Assembly: GCF_020639365.1 (NCBI RefSeq) | Contig: NZ_JAINUL010000001.1 | Location: 7,695,632-7,759,631 of the forward strand | Reading direction: 5' to 3' | Length of the DNA stretch: 64,000 nucleotides | DNA from: Streptomyces flavotricini | GTDB taxonomy: Bacteria; Actinomycetota; Actinomycetes; Streptomycetales; Streptomycetaceae | Shown: piece after piece, positions 37,002-44,656 of the stretch | Position numbering within the stretch: the stretch's first letter is position 1 | Layout: each line of letters starts with the position of its first letter | Position numbers and translations under genes: made by a program | Notes under the pieces: generated by a model | The model's database searches: none | The model's input: the letters and a program-made list of their open reading frames with translations, nothing else | What the model was told of the DNA's origin: nothing

Positions 37002-38273
37002 TCAGGGGCGGGCGGCGGTGTGCTCCAGGACGGCGCGGACCTCCGCGGTGATCGCGGTCTCGTTGCGCTCGAACTCGGGGCCCGTCAGCAGGCCAGGGTC
37101 CGTCGGGAGGCCGGTGAGGACCGGGGTGTGAAGGTGGCCGCCGGGCAGCTCGGGGGCGAGTTCGCCGCGCAGGCGGTTGGAGCGGTAGGCCACCTCGTTG
37201 GAGAGGTAGCCACCCCCGCCGCCCTCCACCGCGCGCGAACCCGGCGTCGGGCCGTCCTCGCGGTCCACCGGCCCGGTGGCGCCCGCCGGGATCTCGGTGA
37301 CGGCCGTGTTGAGCAGCACCGGGTACGGGTTCCGCACGGAGTCGGTCGCCGCCTCGGTCGGGAGCGTGGTCCGGATGAACTGCGCGCCCGGGCCGAGACC
37401 GGGGGCGGTCACCGGGTGCTCGCGGGTGCCGCCGGAGAGGGAGCCGGTGTTGTCGGGGTACGGGTCCGCCGACCGGGACCGGCCCGCCCAGGCCTCCAGG
37501 GTGAAGATGCCCGGGTAGCCCTGGCTGATCGTCGTGATGACGTCCGCCGCGCCGGGACCGCCCGTCAGGCGCGGGGCGAAGGCCCGCTCGACGACGCCCG
37601 CGTCGAAGTCGGCGTACCGCACGGGCAGGACGACGGCCCGTATCTCGGCGCGGCTTCCGTCGGCGAGGGTGATGCGGCGCCCGTTGAGCTGGAGCGCCGC
37701 GGAACCGGAGGGATTGGCGCGGCGCAGCTCGGTGTCGAGCCCGAAGGGGTCGAAGCCGCTGACGAAGACGTGCCGAACCCCCGCCGGCGTCTGGAAGGCG
37801 TTGTCGGCGAGGCCGCGCGAGGAGTCCTCGAAGCGGGTGCGCAGCGTGGCGCGGTCCACGGCGAATCCCGGCTCCCAGCGGGCGAGCGCGGTGGTCATGG
37901 CCAGCCGGGTCCAGTACAGCGGGCGGTCGTCCCCGGCCGGGAGGTCGCCGCCGGGGCGCTGCCCCTGGGCGCGCCGTACGGCGGCCTGCCAGAGCGCCTC
38001 GCCCCAGCTGTCGAGCAGCCGCCCGGCCTCGGCGGGAGTGCGGACCGAGCACAGTGCGGCGGGGAAGCGCCGTACGAAGTCCCCGAACCCGGCGCGTTCG
38101 ACGAGCGCGGCGGTCCGCGGGTCGGCGAGCCGCGCTTGTTCGGTGTCGAGGGGTGCGGAGGGTGCCGTACGGCAGGAGGAGGTGCCGTCCGCGTGGGCCG
38201 GTGCGGCGACGGCCGGGGGGAGGGCGGTGGCAAGGAGGACAGCGAGCGCGGCGGTACGCCGTAAGAGCATCAT
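37002..38273 (-). CDS. Secreted pyroglutamyl-peptidase-I-like protein without catalytic Cys
   Basis: A 423-residue protein with a Sec signal peptide (LLRRTAALAVLLATALPPAVAAPAHA). The C-terminal half follows the C15 pyroglutamyl peptidase pattern: VSGFDPFG, NPSGSAALQLNG, the catalytic-Glu region FTLEAWA and the His region GGHLHTPVL. At the place of the nucleophile (AGTYVCN in C15) it reads GGYLSNEVAYR, so Cys is replaced by Ser. Either a diverged enzyme or a binding protein. The start may be ATG 38273 or 38285; neither has a Shine-Dalgarno, and a palindrome covers both. Confidence 0.75.
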   Translation of the reverse strand: MMLLRRTAALAVLLATALPPAVAAPAHADGTSSCRTAPSAPLDTEQARLADPRTAALVERAGFGDFVRRFPAALCSVRTPAEAGRLLDSWGEALWQAAVRRAQGQRPGGDLPAGDDRPLYWTRLAMTTALARWEPGFAVDRATLRTRFEDSSRGLADNAFQTPAGVRHVFVSGFDPFGLDTELRRANPSGSAALQLNGRRITLADGSRAEIRAVVLPVRYADFDAGVVERAFAPRLTGGPGAADVITTISQGYPGIFTLEAWAGRSRSADPYPDNTGSLSGGTREHPVTAPGLGPGAQFIRTTLPTEAATDSVRNPYPVLLNTAVTEIPAGATGPVDREDGPTPGSRAVEGGGGGYLSNEVAYRSNRLRGELAPELPGGHLHTPVLTGLPTDPGLLTGPEFERNETAITAEVRAVLEHTAARP

Positions 38274-38290
38274 GCAATGTGACATTACAT
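38272..38290. promoter_or_regulatory. AT-rich palindrome over the C15-like gene start
   Basis: ATGCAATGT (38272-38280), G, ACATTACAT (38282-38290): an inverted repeat with 8 of 9 matches in otherwise GC-rich DNA. It overlaps the possible start codons of the minus-strand C15-like gene. Likely an operator; no regulator gene is adjacent. Confidence 0.5.
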
Positions 38291-38340
38291 AGCTGGTCTC
38301 GCGCCTCACCAGGCTCTTCCACCGGTCTGGCCGGTTCCCG

Positions 38341-39240
38341 TCACTCCGGCTCGGTGGAGTCTCGGCGCCGCCGGCGCAGCGTCGCGTCGAGGGCGGCCGA
38401 CAGCTCCGGAACCGTCGGCCGCTCCGCCGGATCGGGCCGCAGGCAGCCGTCGACGGCCGCCGCCAGGGCCGCGGGCAGGCGCCGGTGCGCGCGGACGGGC
38501 GGGGCCGGCTCGTCGAGTTGGGGGTACCAGTCCGCGGGCCCGGCGTCCGTCGTCCCGTCGAGGGTCCCGTCCACGGTGTCGCCGCTGTCGAACGGGACCT
38601 CCCCGGTGGCGAGTTCGTACAGGGTGACGCCGATGCCCCAGACGTCGGCCGCCGCCGACAGGACTCCGCCGCGGGCCTGTTCGGGGGACATGTAGCCGAA
38701 CGTGCCCACACCTGCCGGGGCGATCCCGGGTGCGCGGGCGGTGCTGAGGTCGAGCACCTTCGCGTGACCGCACTCCACCACGACGTTCGCCGGCTTCAGG
38801 TCCAGGTGCAGCAGGCCCTCGCCGTGCAGGTAGTGCAGTGCGGAGCACAGCTGCACGCCCAGGACGGCCACGTCCTGGGCGGCCGCCCGCCGCGGCAGCC
38901 GGTCGATGAGGTGGGACAGCGTCTCGCCCGTCAGCGTCTCGAGCACGACGAGCGGCTCGGGGGACTCGAAGGTCTCGTAGGCGCGGACCAGGTGCGGGTG
39001 TGTGAAGTGCCGGAGCCAGCGCCCCTCGCGGACCAGCCGTTCGGCCGTCCGCGCCTCGCCGCGGCGGTCGGGGCGCAGCATCTTCACCACGCACCGGCAG
39101 TCCCGCTCCTCGCTCCAGGCGTCGTACAGATCGAGCCAGCCGGTGCGGTCCAGATGGGCCAGGACCTCGTACCCGGGCGCGGGCCGCGCGCCGGGCGCGA
39201 GGGGCGGGCCGACGGGACGGGCGGTGGTCGCGAGGCTCAT
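38341..39240 (-). CDS. Small serine/threonine protein kinase
   Basis: A 299-residue Hanks-type kinase consisting of the catalytic domain only, with no transmembrane or sensor domain. Visible: beta-3 Lys in CRCVVKMLRP, catalytic loop LLHLDLKPANVV (Asp kept, HRD Arg changed to Leu), the metal-binding DFG changed to DLS (AKVLDLSTAR), APE-like YMSPEQARGG, and SAAADVWGIGVTLYELATG. The substrate-activation Asp is retained. Its ATG overlaps the stop of the ABC exporter gene (ATGA), and the whole operon starts with the small peptide gene at 41263. The substrate may be the peptide or exporter; that is inference. Confidence 0.88.
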   Translation of the reverse strand: MSLATTARPVGPPLAPGARPAPGYEVLAHLDRTGWLDLYDAWSEERDCRCVVKMLRPDRRGEARTAERLVREGRWLRHFTHPHLVRAYETFESPEPLVVLETLTGETLSHLIDRLPRRAAAQDVAVLGVQLCSALHYLHGEGLLHLDLKPANVVVECGHAKVLDLSTARAPGIAPAGVGTFGYMSPEQARGGVLSAAADVWGIGVTLYELATGEVPFDSGDTVDGTLDGTTDAGPADWYPQLDEPAPPVRAHRRLPAALAAAVDGCLRPDPAERPTVPELSAALDATLRRRRRDSTEPE

Positions 39241-41099
39241 GACAGGACCTTCAGCGGGGAGGCGGAACCGGAGCCGGGCGCGCCGCCGTTCATCCGGTGC
39301 AGACGGGCGTAGACCCCGCCCCGTGCGAGCAGTTCCTCGTGCGTACCGCGCTCGGCGACCCGGCCCCGGTCCAGCACCACCGTGCAGGTGGCGTCTCGGA
39401 CGGTCAGCAGGTTGTGGGAGATCACGACCGTGGTCCGCCCGGCCATCAGCCGGCGCAGCGGCTCCATGATCCGGCGGGCCGACTCGGCGTCCAGGCCGGT
39501 GGTCGGTTCGTCCAGGAGCAGTACGGGCGCGTCCCTGACCATGGCGCGGGCGATCGCCAGACGCTGGGCCTGCCCGCCGGACAGGGTCCGGCCCCGCTGG
39601 CCGACGACGGTGTCGTAGCCCTCGGGCAGGAGCCGGATGAACCCGTCGGCGTCGGCCGCGCGGGCGGCGGCGACGATGTCCGCCTCCGTCGCGCCGGGCC
39701 GCCCGTACGCGATGTTCTCCCGTACCGTGCCGTGGAAGACGAGCGTCTCCTGCAGCACCACCGCGACGTTCTCGCGCAGTTCGGACAGCCGCAGCTCCCG
39801 CAGGTCGGTCCCGTCGAGGAGGACCGACCCCTCGTCCGGGTCGTAGAAGCGCAACTGCAGCTTCCCGACCGTGGACTTGCCGGCGCCGCTGGCCCCGACG
39901 AGCGCCACCGTCGTACCGGGCCGCACGCGGAAGGACACCTCGTGCAGGGCCCATCGCGCCGTGCCCGGATACCGGAACGAGACGCCGCGGAACTCGACAT
40001 CGCCCCGGGCGCGTCCGATCCTCCGGGCACGGGCGGCCTCGACCTCGGCGACCTGCGGCTGCTGGTCGAGCAGCTCGATGATCCGCTCGGCCGACGCGGA
40101 CGCCGCGTAGAAGGTGTTCGTGAGCTGCGACAGGTCGCGGATCGGGCTGTAGAGGCGGCCCAGCAGGGCGACGAAGACGAGCAGCCCGCCCAGGGTGAGC
40201 TGGCCCTGCGCCAGCTTCCACGTACCCATCCCCATCACGGCCAGCGCTCCGGTCAGTTCGATGACCTCCACGATCGGGCCGTACACGGAGCGGATCCGGG
40301 CCGAGACCATCGCCGCGCGGAAGCGGCCCACGCTCTCGCGCTCGAACCGGCCCTCCTCCGTCCCCTGCCGGTTGTACGCCTGCACCAGCGCGATGTTGCC
40401 GAGGGACTCCTCGGCTATCGCGCTGATCGAGCCGCTGCGCCGCCTGCGTTCGCGCGAGGCGGCCTTGATCAGCCGGGAGAAGCGCCGCGCCGCGCCCCAG
40501 AAGAGCGGCACGATGACGAGCGCGAGGAGGGTCAGGTCCCAGCTCAGGTAGAAGAGCAGACCGAGGAAGACGCCCAACTGGATCACGTAGTAGAGGGCGT
40601 TGGTCACGCCCGAGAGGAGGAACGTCTCGATCGCGTCGACGTCTCCGGTGATGCGTGACAGTACGTCACCCAGCCGTCGCCGCTCGAAGAACCCGAGGGA
40701 GAGCCCCTGGACGTGCCGGTAGACATCCGACCGCAGGGACAGCAGAAAGCGCTCGCCGACCCACGTGGACAGCACGTCGTCGGCGAACGCGAGAACACCC
40801 GAGGCGAGGACCAGCCCCAGGTAGGCCAGGGCGATCCAGAGGAACGGGCGCAGATCGCGCGGGACGAGGACCTCGTCCACCACGATCTTGAAGAGCCAGA
40901 TTTCGGCCGCGTCGAGCAGCGGGCCGATCATGCTGAAGAGCAGGATCGGGACGAGCCAGCGCCGGCCGCCCCGCGTATAGGGCCAGAACCGGCGGAACGC
41001 CTCGCGCGGTGTGACGGGCGGCGCGGCCGCGACGACCGCGTCGGGGTCTTCCGCCACCGACAGCAGTCGTCGCAGGGCATGCCGCGCGACCCGTCCCAT
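39237..41099 (-). CDS. ABC exporter, fused permease and ATPase
   Basis: A 620-residue type-IV ABC exporter half-transporter: six-helix transmembrane domain (about residues 45-330) and a nucleotide-binding domain with Walker A GASGAGKST, Q-loop VVLQETLVFHGT, signature LSGGQAQRL, Walker B VLLLDEPTTGLD and switch His ISHN. There is no N-terminal C39 peptidase domain. It begins 5 nt after the stop of a 52-codon peptide gene and ends overlapping the kinase gene by 4 nt, so the three are translationally coupled. Export of the peptide is the natural hypothesis. Confidence 0.92.
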   Translation of the reverse strand: MGRVARHALRRLLSVAEDPDAVVAAAPPVTPREAFRRFWPYTRGGRRWLVPILLFSMIGPLLDAAEIWLFKIVVDEVLVPRDLRPFLWIALAYLGLVLASGVLAFADDVLSTWVGERFLLSLRSDVYRHVQGLSLGFFERRRLGDVLSRITGDVDAIETFLLSGVTNALYYVIQLGVFLGLLFYLSWDLTLLALVIVPLFWGAARRFSRLIKAASRERRRRSGSISAIAEESLGNIALVQAYNRQGTEEGRFERESVGRFRAAMVSARIRSVYGPIVEVIELTGALAVMGMGTWKLAQGQLTLGGLLVFVALLGRLYSPIRDLSQLTNTFYAASASAERIIELLDQQPQVAEVEAARARRIGRARGDVEFRGVSFRYPGTARWALHEVSFRVRPGTTVALVGASGAGKSTVGKLQLRFYDPDEGSVLLDGTDLRELRLSELRENVAVVLQETLVFHGTVRENIAYGRPGATEADIVAAARAADADGFIRLLPEGYDTVVGQRGRTLSGGQAQRLAIARAMVRDAPVLLLDEPTTGLDAESARRIMEPLRRLMAGRTTVVISHNLLTVRDATCTVVLDRGRVAERGTHEELLARGGVYARLHRMNGGAPGSGSASPLKVLS

Positions 41100-41104
41100 G
41101 GTGC

Positions 41105-41263
41105 TTACCAGTTGTTGCCATGGTGGCCGTTGTGGCCGTTGTTGTTGGTGTAGTGACGGCGACGGTGACGGCGCCTCCCGGTGGTGTCGTCACGTCCCGA
41201 GGTCATGTCCCTCTTGCCGCGACGCCGGTGCTTTGCGGGAATCAGGTGAGTGAAGATGGCCAT
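41105..41263 (-). CDS. 52-residue basic peptide with Asn/Gly/His-rich tail
   Basis: A short gene not detected at usual ORF cut-offs. GGAGG lies seven bases before the ATG at 41263, and the TAA is 5 nt from the ABC exporter start. The peptide begins MAIFTHLIPAKHRRRGKRDM, is Arg/Lys-rich through residues 12-37 and ends HYTNNNGHNGHHGNNW. There is no signal peptide, no Cys and few Ser. It could be a ribosomally made, exported peptide precursor, a metal-binding peptide, or a small nucleic-acid-binding protein. I do not recognise a family. Confidence 0.7.
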   Translation of the reverse strand: MAIFTHLIPAKHRRRGKRDMTSGRDDTTGRRRHRRRHYTNNNGHNGHHGNNW

Positions 41264-41508
41264 GAGTTTTCCTCCATGAGCTGTCTCACTGGAGAGGCTT
41301 CCACAGGGGCATACGCTCCAGAGGGCTCAGGAGATTGCCCTTTCCCGAAAAATTCACCTTCCGAAAGTCTCCGGAGGTCTTCCCCGAACGCCTGCCGATC
41401 GGCGGTCGCCCTGCGCGGACGGGGCCCACGACCGGGTGAATCGGCCGGGTTCGGGCCGGGCTGGTATGGGATGGCCCCCGCAACACCCTCATGCGATGGG
41501 AGACCCAC

Positions 41509-41745
41509 ATGAAGATCCGTACCCTGGCCGTCGCGGCCTGTCTGGTAGCCGGTGCGACGCTCGGCGGGATCGGCAGCGCCTCCGCCGACTCCAAGGCCGA
41601 GGGCTACGCCGTCGGCTCGCCGGGCATCCTCTCGGGCAACGTCGTCCAGGTGCCGATCCACGTCCCGATCAACATCTGCGGCAACAGCATCAACATCCTC
41701 GCGGCGCTGAACCCGACCGCCGGCAACACCTGCATCAACACCTGA
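41509..41745 (+). CDS. Short chaplin
   Basis: A 78-residue secreted protein: signal peptide (MKIRTLAVAACLVAGATLGG, cleavage after SASA) and one chaplin domain, GYAVGSPGILSGNVVQVPIH, PINICGNSINILAALNP and GNTCINT, with the two conserved Cys. Short chaplins assemble into amyloid-like fibres that make aerial hyphae and spores hydrophobic. GGGAG lies six bases before the ATG at 41509. It is divergent from the peptide/ABC/kinase operon with 245 bp between starts. Which short chaplin it corresponds to cannot be told. Confidence 0.92.
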   Translation: MKIRTLAVAACLVAGATLGGIGSASADSKAEGYAVGSPGILSGNVVQVPIHVPINICGNSINILAALNPTAGNTCINT

Positions 41746-41808
41746 TCCACCGTGCCCGCGGTGCCACCGGCCCGTCCGGTGGCACCGCGCGGTGCGTCGG
41801 CCCAGGGC

Positions 41809-41854
41809 CTGTCCGGCGGATCAGGGGCGGCCCCGCCCCTGATCCGCCGGACAG
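41809..41854. terminator. Very strong bidirectional terminator
   Basis: Perfect 22-bp inverted repeat (41809-41830 and 41833-41854; arm starts CTGTCCGGCGGATC) between the chaplin stop and the convergent transporter stop. It serves both strands. Confidence 0.88.
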
Positions 41855-41857
41855 CCC

Positions 41858-43114
41858 TTAGGGGACCCCGCGGATGCGGCGGACCAGCACCGATCCCGCC
41901 AGCGCCAGAGCACCCGCGAGGGCGTACAGTGCGGTGTACCCGCCGAAGTGCGTGACCACCGGCGCGGCGATCACCGGAGCCAGCACCTGGGGGAGCGCGT
42001 TGGCGATGTTGATGACGCCGAGGTCCCGGCCCCGGTCCTGCGCGGTCGGCAGCACGTCCGTCAGCAAGGCGAAGTCCACCGAGGTGTAGACGCCGAAGCC
42101 GACCCCGAGGACCAGCGAGGCGACGATCGCCCCGGTCCAGGTCTGCCAGACGGCCAGCAGCAGCGTGGCCACCGTGATGACCAGCCCCGACCCGATGACG
42201 TAGACCTTCCGGCGGCCGGTGCGGTCCGATCGGACGCCGCCGACCACCACCGTGGCCAGCAGGGTGAGCGCGTTGAGCGCCGTCAGGATCAGGACGCCGG
42301 TGTCGGCGTCGCCCCCGTAGTGCACCGCGTCGGTCAGGTAGTACAGCAGGTACATCGTGCTGACGGAGTACGACAGGTTCATCAGGAACCGCGTCAACCA
42401 GGCCCAGCCGAAGTCGGGATGGCGGCGTGGGTCGATCCAGAAGCCGGTGAGGAAGGTCCGCCACCGGAACACGGGCCGGGCTTCGGGCCACAGTCGGGTG
42501 TCGCGCCGCATCACCACGTACGGGACGGCCGCGAGCACCGAGAAGGCCGCGCACGCGAGGTAACCGGCGGTGATGCCGCCCGCGACCGTGGCCAGCGCCG
42601 TGCCGACCAGGATGCCGCCGACCTGCGAGACCCCGAGCCAGCCGCCGACCAGCCCGCGGCGGCGGGGCGGGACCTGGTCGGGCACGGCGGCGGTGAGCGC
42701 GGCGAAGGCCGCGTTGAGGGCCAGTTGGACCAGGCACCAGCCCGCGATGACCACGGGGACGCTCGAAGCCCGCGCGAGGACGAGCAGCCCGGCCGCCCCG
42801 CCCAGGGTCCCCGCCACCACCCAGGGGATCCGCCGGCCCACGGAGGCCGTCGTACGGTCCGACAGGGCCCCGAAGACCGGGTTCGCGACCATCGAGACGG
42901 CCGCCCCCACCCCCGTCACCAGGGCGAGCGTGGCCGCTTTGTGGTCCGGGGTGAGCTGCTCCGCCTGGCGGGCCAGGAGCAGTTGGAGCGGGCCGAACCA
43001 GCCGACCCAGACCCCGAGGTTGGCGAGGGACAGCGCACCCACCCACCGCCCGCCGACCGGACCCGCGGGATCGGCGGGGTCGACGGCTTTCGCGGCCGTC
43101 CCCCCGACGGTCAT
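41858..43114 (-). CDS. MFS sugar/glycoside transporter-like protein
   Basis: A 418-residue, 12-helix MFS protein of the glycoside-pentoside-hexuronide/SUT-like type (NPVFGALSDRTTASVGRRIPWV is the motif-A loop; later VGGVRSDRTGRRKVYVIGSG). Its ATG overlaps the stop of the GH1 gene (ATGA), so the pair likely takes up and hydrolyses a beta-glycoside. The C-terminus is followed at once by a strong hairpin. Confidence 0.85.
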   Translation of the reverse strand: MTVGGTAAKAVDPADPAGPVGGRWVGALSLANLGVWVGWFGPLQLLLARQAEQLTPDHKAATLALVTGVGAAVSMVANPVFGALSDRTTASVGRRIPWVVAGTLGGAAGLLVLARASSVPVVIAGWCLVQLALNAAFAALTAAVPDQVPPRRRGLVGGWLGVSQVGGILVGTALATVAGGITAGYLACAAFSVLAAVPYVVMRRDTRLWPEARPVFRWRTFLTGFWIDPRRHPDFGWAWLTRFLMNLSYSVSTMYLLYYLTDAVHYGGDADTGVLILTALNALTLLATVVVGGVRSDRTGRRKVYVIGSGLVITVATLLLAVWQTWTGAIVASLVLGVGFGVYTSVDFALLTDVLPTAQDRGRDLGVINIANALPQVLAPVIAAPVVTHFGGYTALYALAGALALAGSVLVRRIRGVP

Positions 43115-44484
43115 CTGCCGCCCTTGATCACGTCGCGGTACCAGGCGTACGACTCCTTCGGTGTCCGCTCCAGCGTCTCGTAGTCCACGTGGACCAGGCC
43201 GAACCGCTGCCGGTACCCCTCCGCCCACTCGAAGTTGTCGAGGATCGACCAGATGAAGTAGCCGCGGACGTCGACTCCCTGTGCCATCGCCCGGTGCAGG
43301 GCGGCCAGATGGCCCGCGTGGTACTCGATGCGGCGGTCGTCGGCGATGCGCCCCGTCACGGGGTCGGGCGCGTCCGCGTAAGAACAGCCGTTCTCGGTGA
43401 TGTACAGCGGCGGCAGCCGGTCGCCGTAGCGCTCCCGCAGGCGGACGAGCAGTTCGCGCAGCCCGTCCGGGACCACCGGCCAGCCGAAGTCGGTGTGTTC
43501 GCACCCCTCGATCGGCCGGAACGCGAAGGGGAGGTCCGCCGGTATCTCGATGCCCCCGAACTCGCCTGCGGGGGAGGCCGGTTGGGGCGCGCCGACGAGC
43601 ATCGGGTTGTAGTAGTTGATCCCGTACCAGTCCAGCGGGGCCGAGATCGTCTTCAGGTCCTCGGCCACCGGGCCGGGCAGCAGGGAGGCCAGGCCCTCGT
43701 CCGGATACGCGCCGGTCAGGACGGGGTCGGCGAAGAGCCGGTTCGTGAGCAGGTCGTACAGCTCGGCCGCGCCGCGGTCCTCCGCGCTGTCGCTCGCCGG
43801 CCACACCGGGCTGTGCGAGGCGGCGATGCCGATCTGCCGGGCGCCCGCGGCCCGCAGGGCCTGGACGCCCAGGCCGTGGGCCAGGAGCTGGTGGTGCGCG
43901 GCCGGCAGGGCGTCGAAGACGAGGCCCTTGCCGGGGGCGTGCTCCCCGATGCCGTACCCCAGGAGGGTGACCTCGGCGGGCTCGTTGATGGTGATCCACA
44001 TCGGGACGCGGTCCGCGAGCCGCTCCGCGACCACGGACGCGTACTGCGCGAACCGCTCGGCGGTGTCGCGGGTCAGCCAGCCGCCCTTCTCCTCCAGGGC
44101 GAGCGGGGTGTCCCAGTGGAACAGGGTCGGGACCGGGGCGATGCCGGCCGTGCACAGCGCGTCCACCAGGCGGTCGTAGAAGTCCAGGCCCTTGCGGTTG
44201 ACCTGCCCGTGGCCGTCCGGCAGGACCCGGGACCAGGACACCGAGAACCGGTAGGCGCCCACGCCGAGTCCGGCCATCAGGGCCACGTCCTCGCGGTAGC
44301 GGCGGTAGTGGTCGGTGGCCACGTCCGCGTGCGAGCCGTCCTTGATGCGTCCGGGCTCCCTGGTGAACGCGTCCCACGAGGAGGGACCCCGGCCGTCCGC
44401 GGTGGGCGAGCCCTCGATCTGGAACGCGGAGGCGGAGACGCCCCAGAGGAAATCGGCGGGGAACGCGGGTACGGACGCAGTCAT
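43111..44484 (-). CDS. GH1 beta-glucosidase
   Basis: A 457-residue glycoside hydrolase family 1 enzyme, cytoplasmic. The acid/base Glu168 (TINEP) and nucleophile Glu364 (ITENG) are intact, with the N-terminal signature FLWGVSASAFQIEG and the aglycone-site WSILDNFEWAEGYRQRFGLVHVDY. It should hydrolyse cellobiose or related beta-glucosides. Co-transcribed with the transporter gene. No LacI regulator is adjacent in the window. Confidence 0.95.
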   Translation of the reverse strand: MTASVPAFPADFLWGVSASAFQIEGSPTADGRGPSSWDAFTREPGRIKDGSHADVATDHYRRYREDVALMAGLGVGAYRFSVSWSRVLPDGHGQVNRKGLDFYDRLVDALCTAGIAPVPTLFHWDTPLALEEKGGWLTRDTAERFAQYASVVAERLADRVPMWITINEPAEVTLLGYGIGEHAPGKGLVFDALPAAHHQLLAHGLGVQALRAAGARQIGIAASHSPVWPASDSAEDRGAAELYDLLTNRLFADPVLTGAYPDEGLASLLPGPVAEDLKTISAPLDWYGINYYNPMLVGAPQPASPAGEFGGIEIPADLPFAFRPIEGCEHTDFGWPVVPDGLRELLVRLRERYGDRLPPLYITENGCSYADAPDPVTGRIADDRRIEYHAGHLAALHRAMAQGVDVRGYFIWSILDNFEWAEGYRQRFGLVHVDYETLERTPKESYAWYRDVIKGGR

Positions 44485-44656
44485 ACGGGCTCACTTCGGT
44501 CGAGGCGGGCGAGGGCGCTGACGGCACACTGTTGGCCCGCGGCACCCGCCCTGTCAATGGAAAGTGAACAATCCTCAACTTCTGTCTCGGGGGCAGTGCC
44601 CGTGCCGGGACCCGGCGCACCGAGCCGGGACCCGGCGCAAGAGGCACCCTGGAGGC

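Noticed and set aside
41105..41263. Lanthipeptide (SapB-like) precursor
   Set aside because: The peptide has no Cys and few Ser/Thr in its tail, and the kinase has no cyclase domain.
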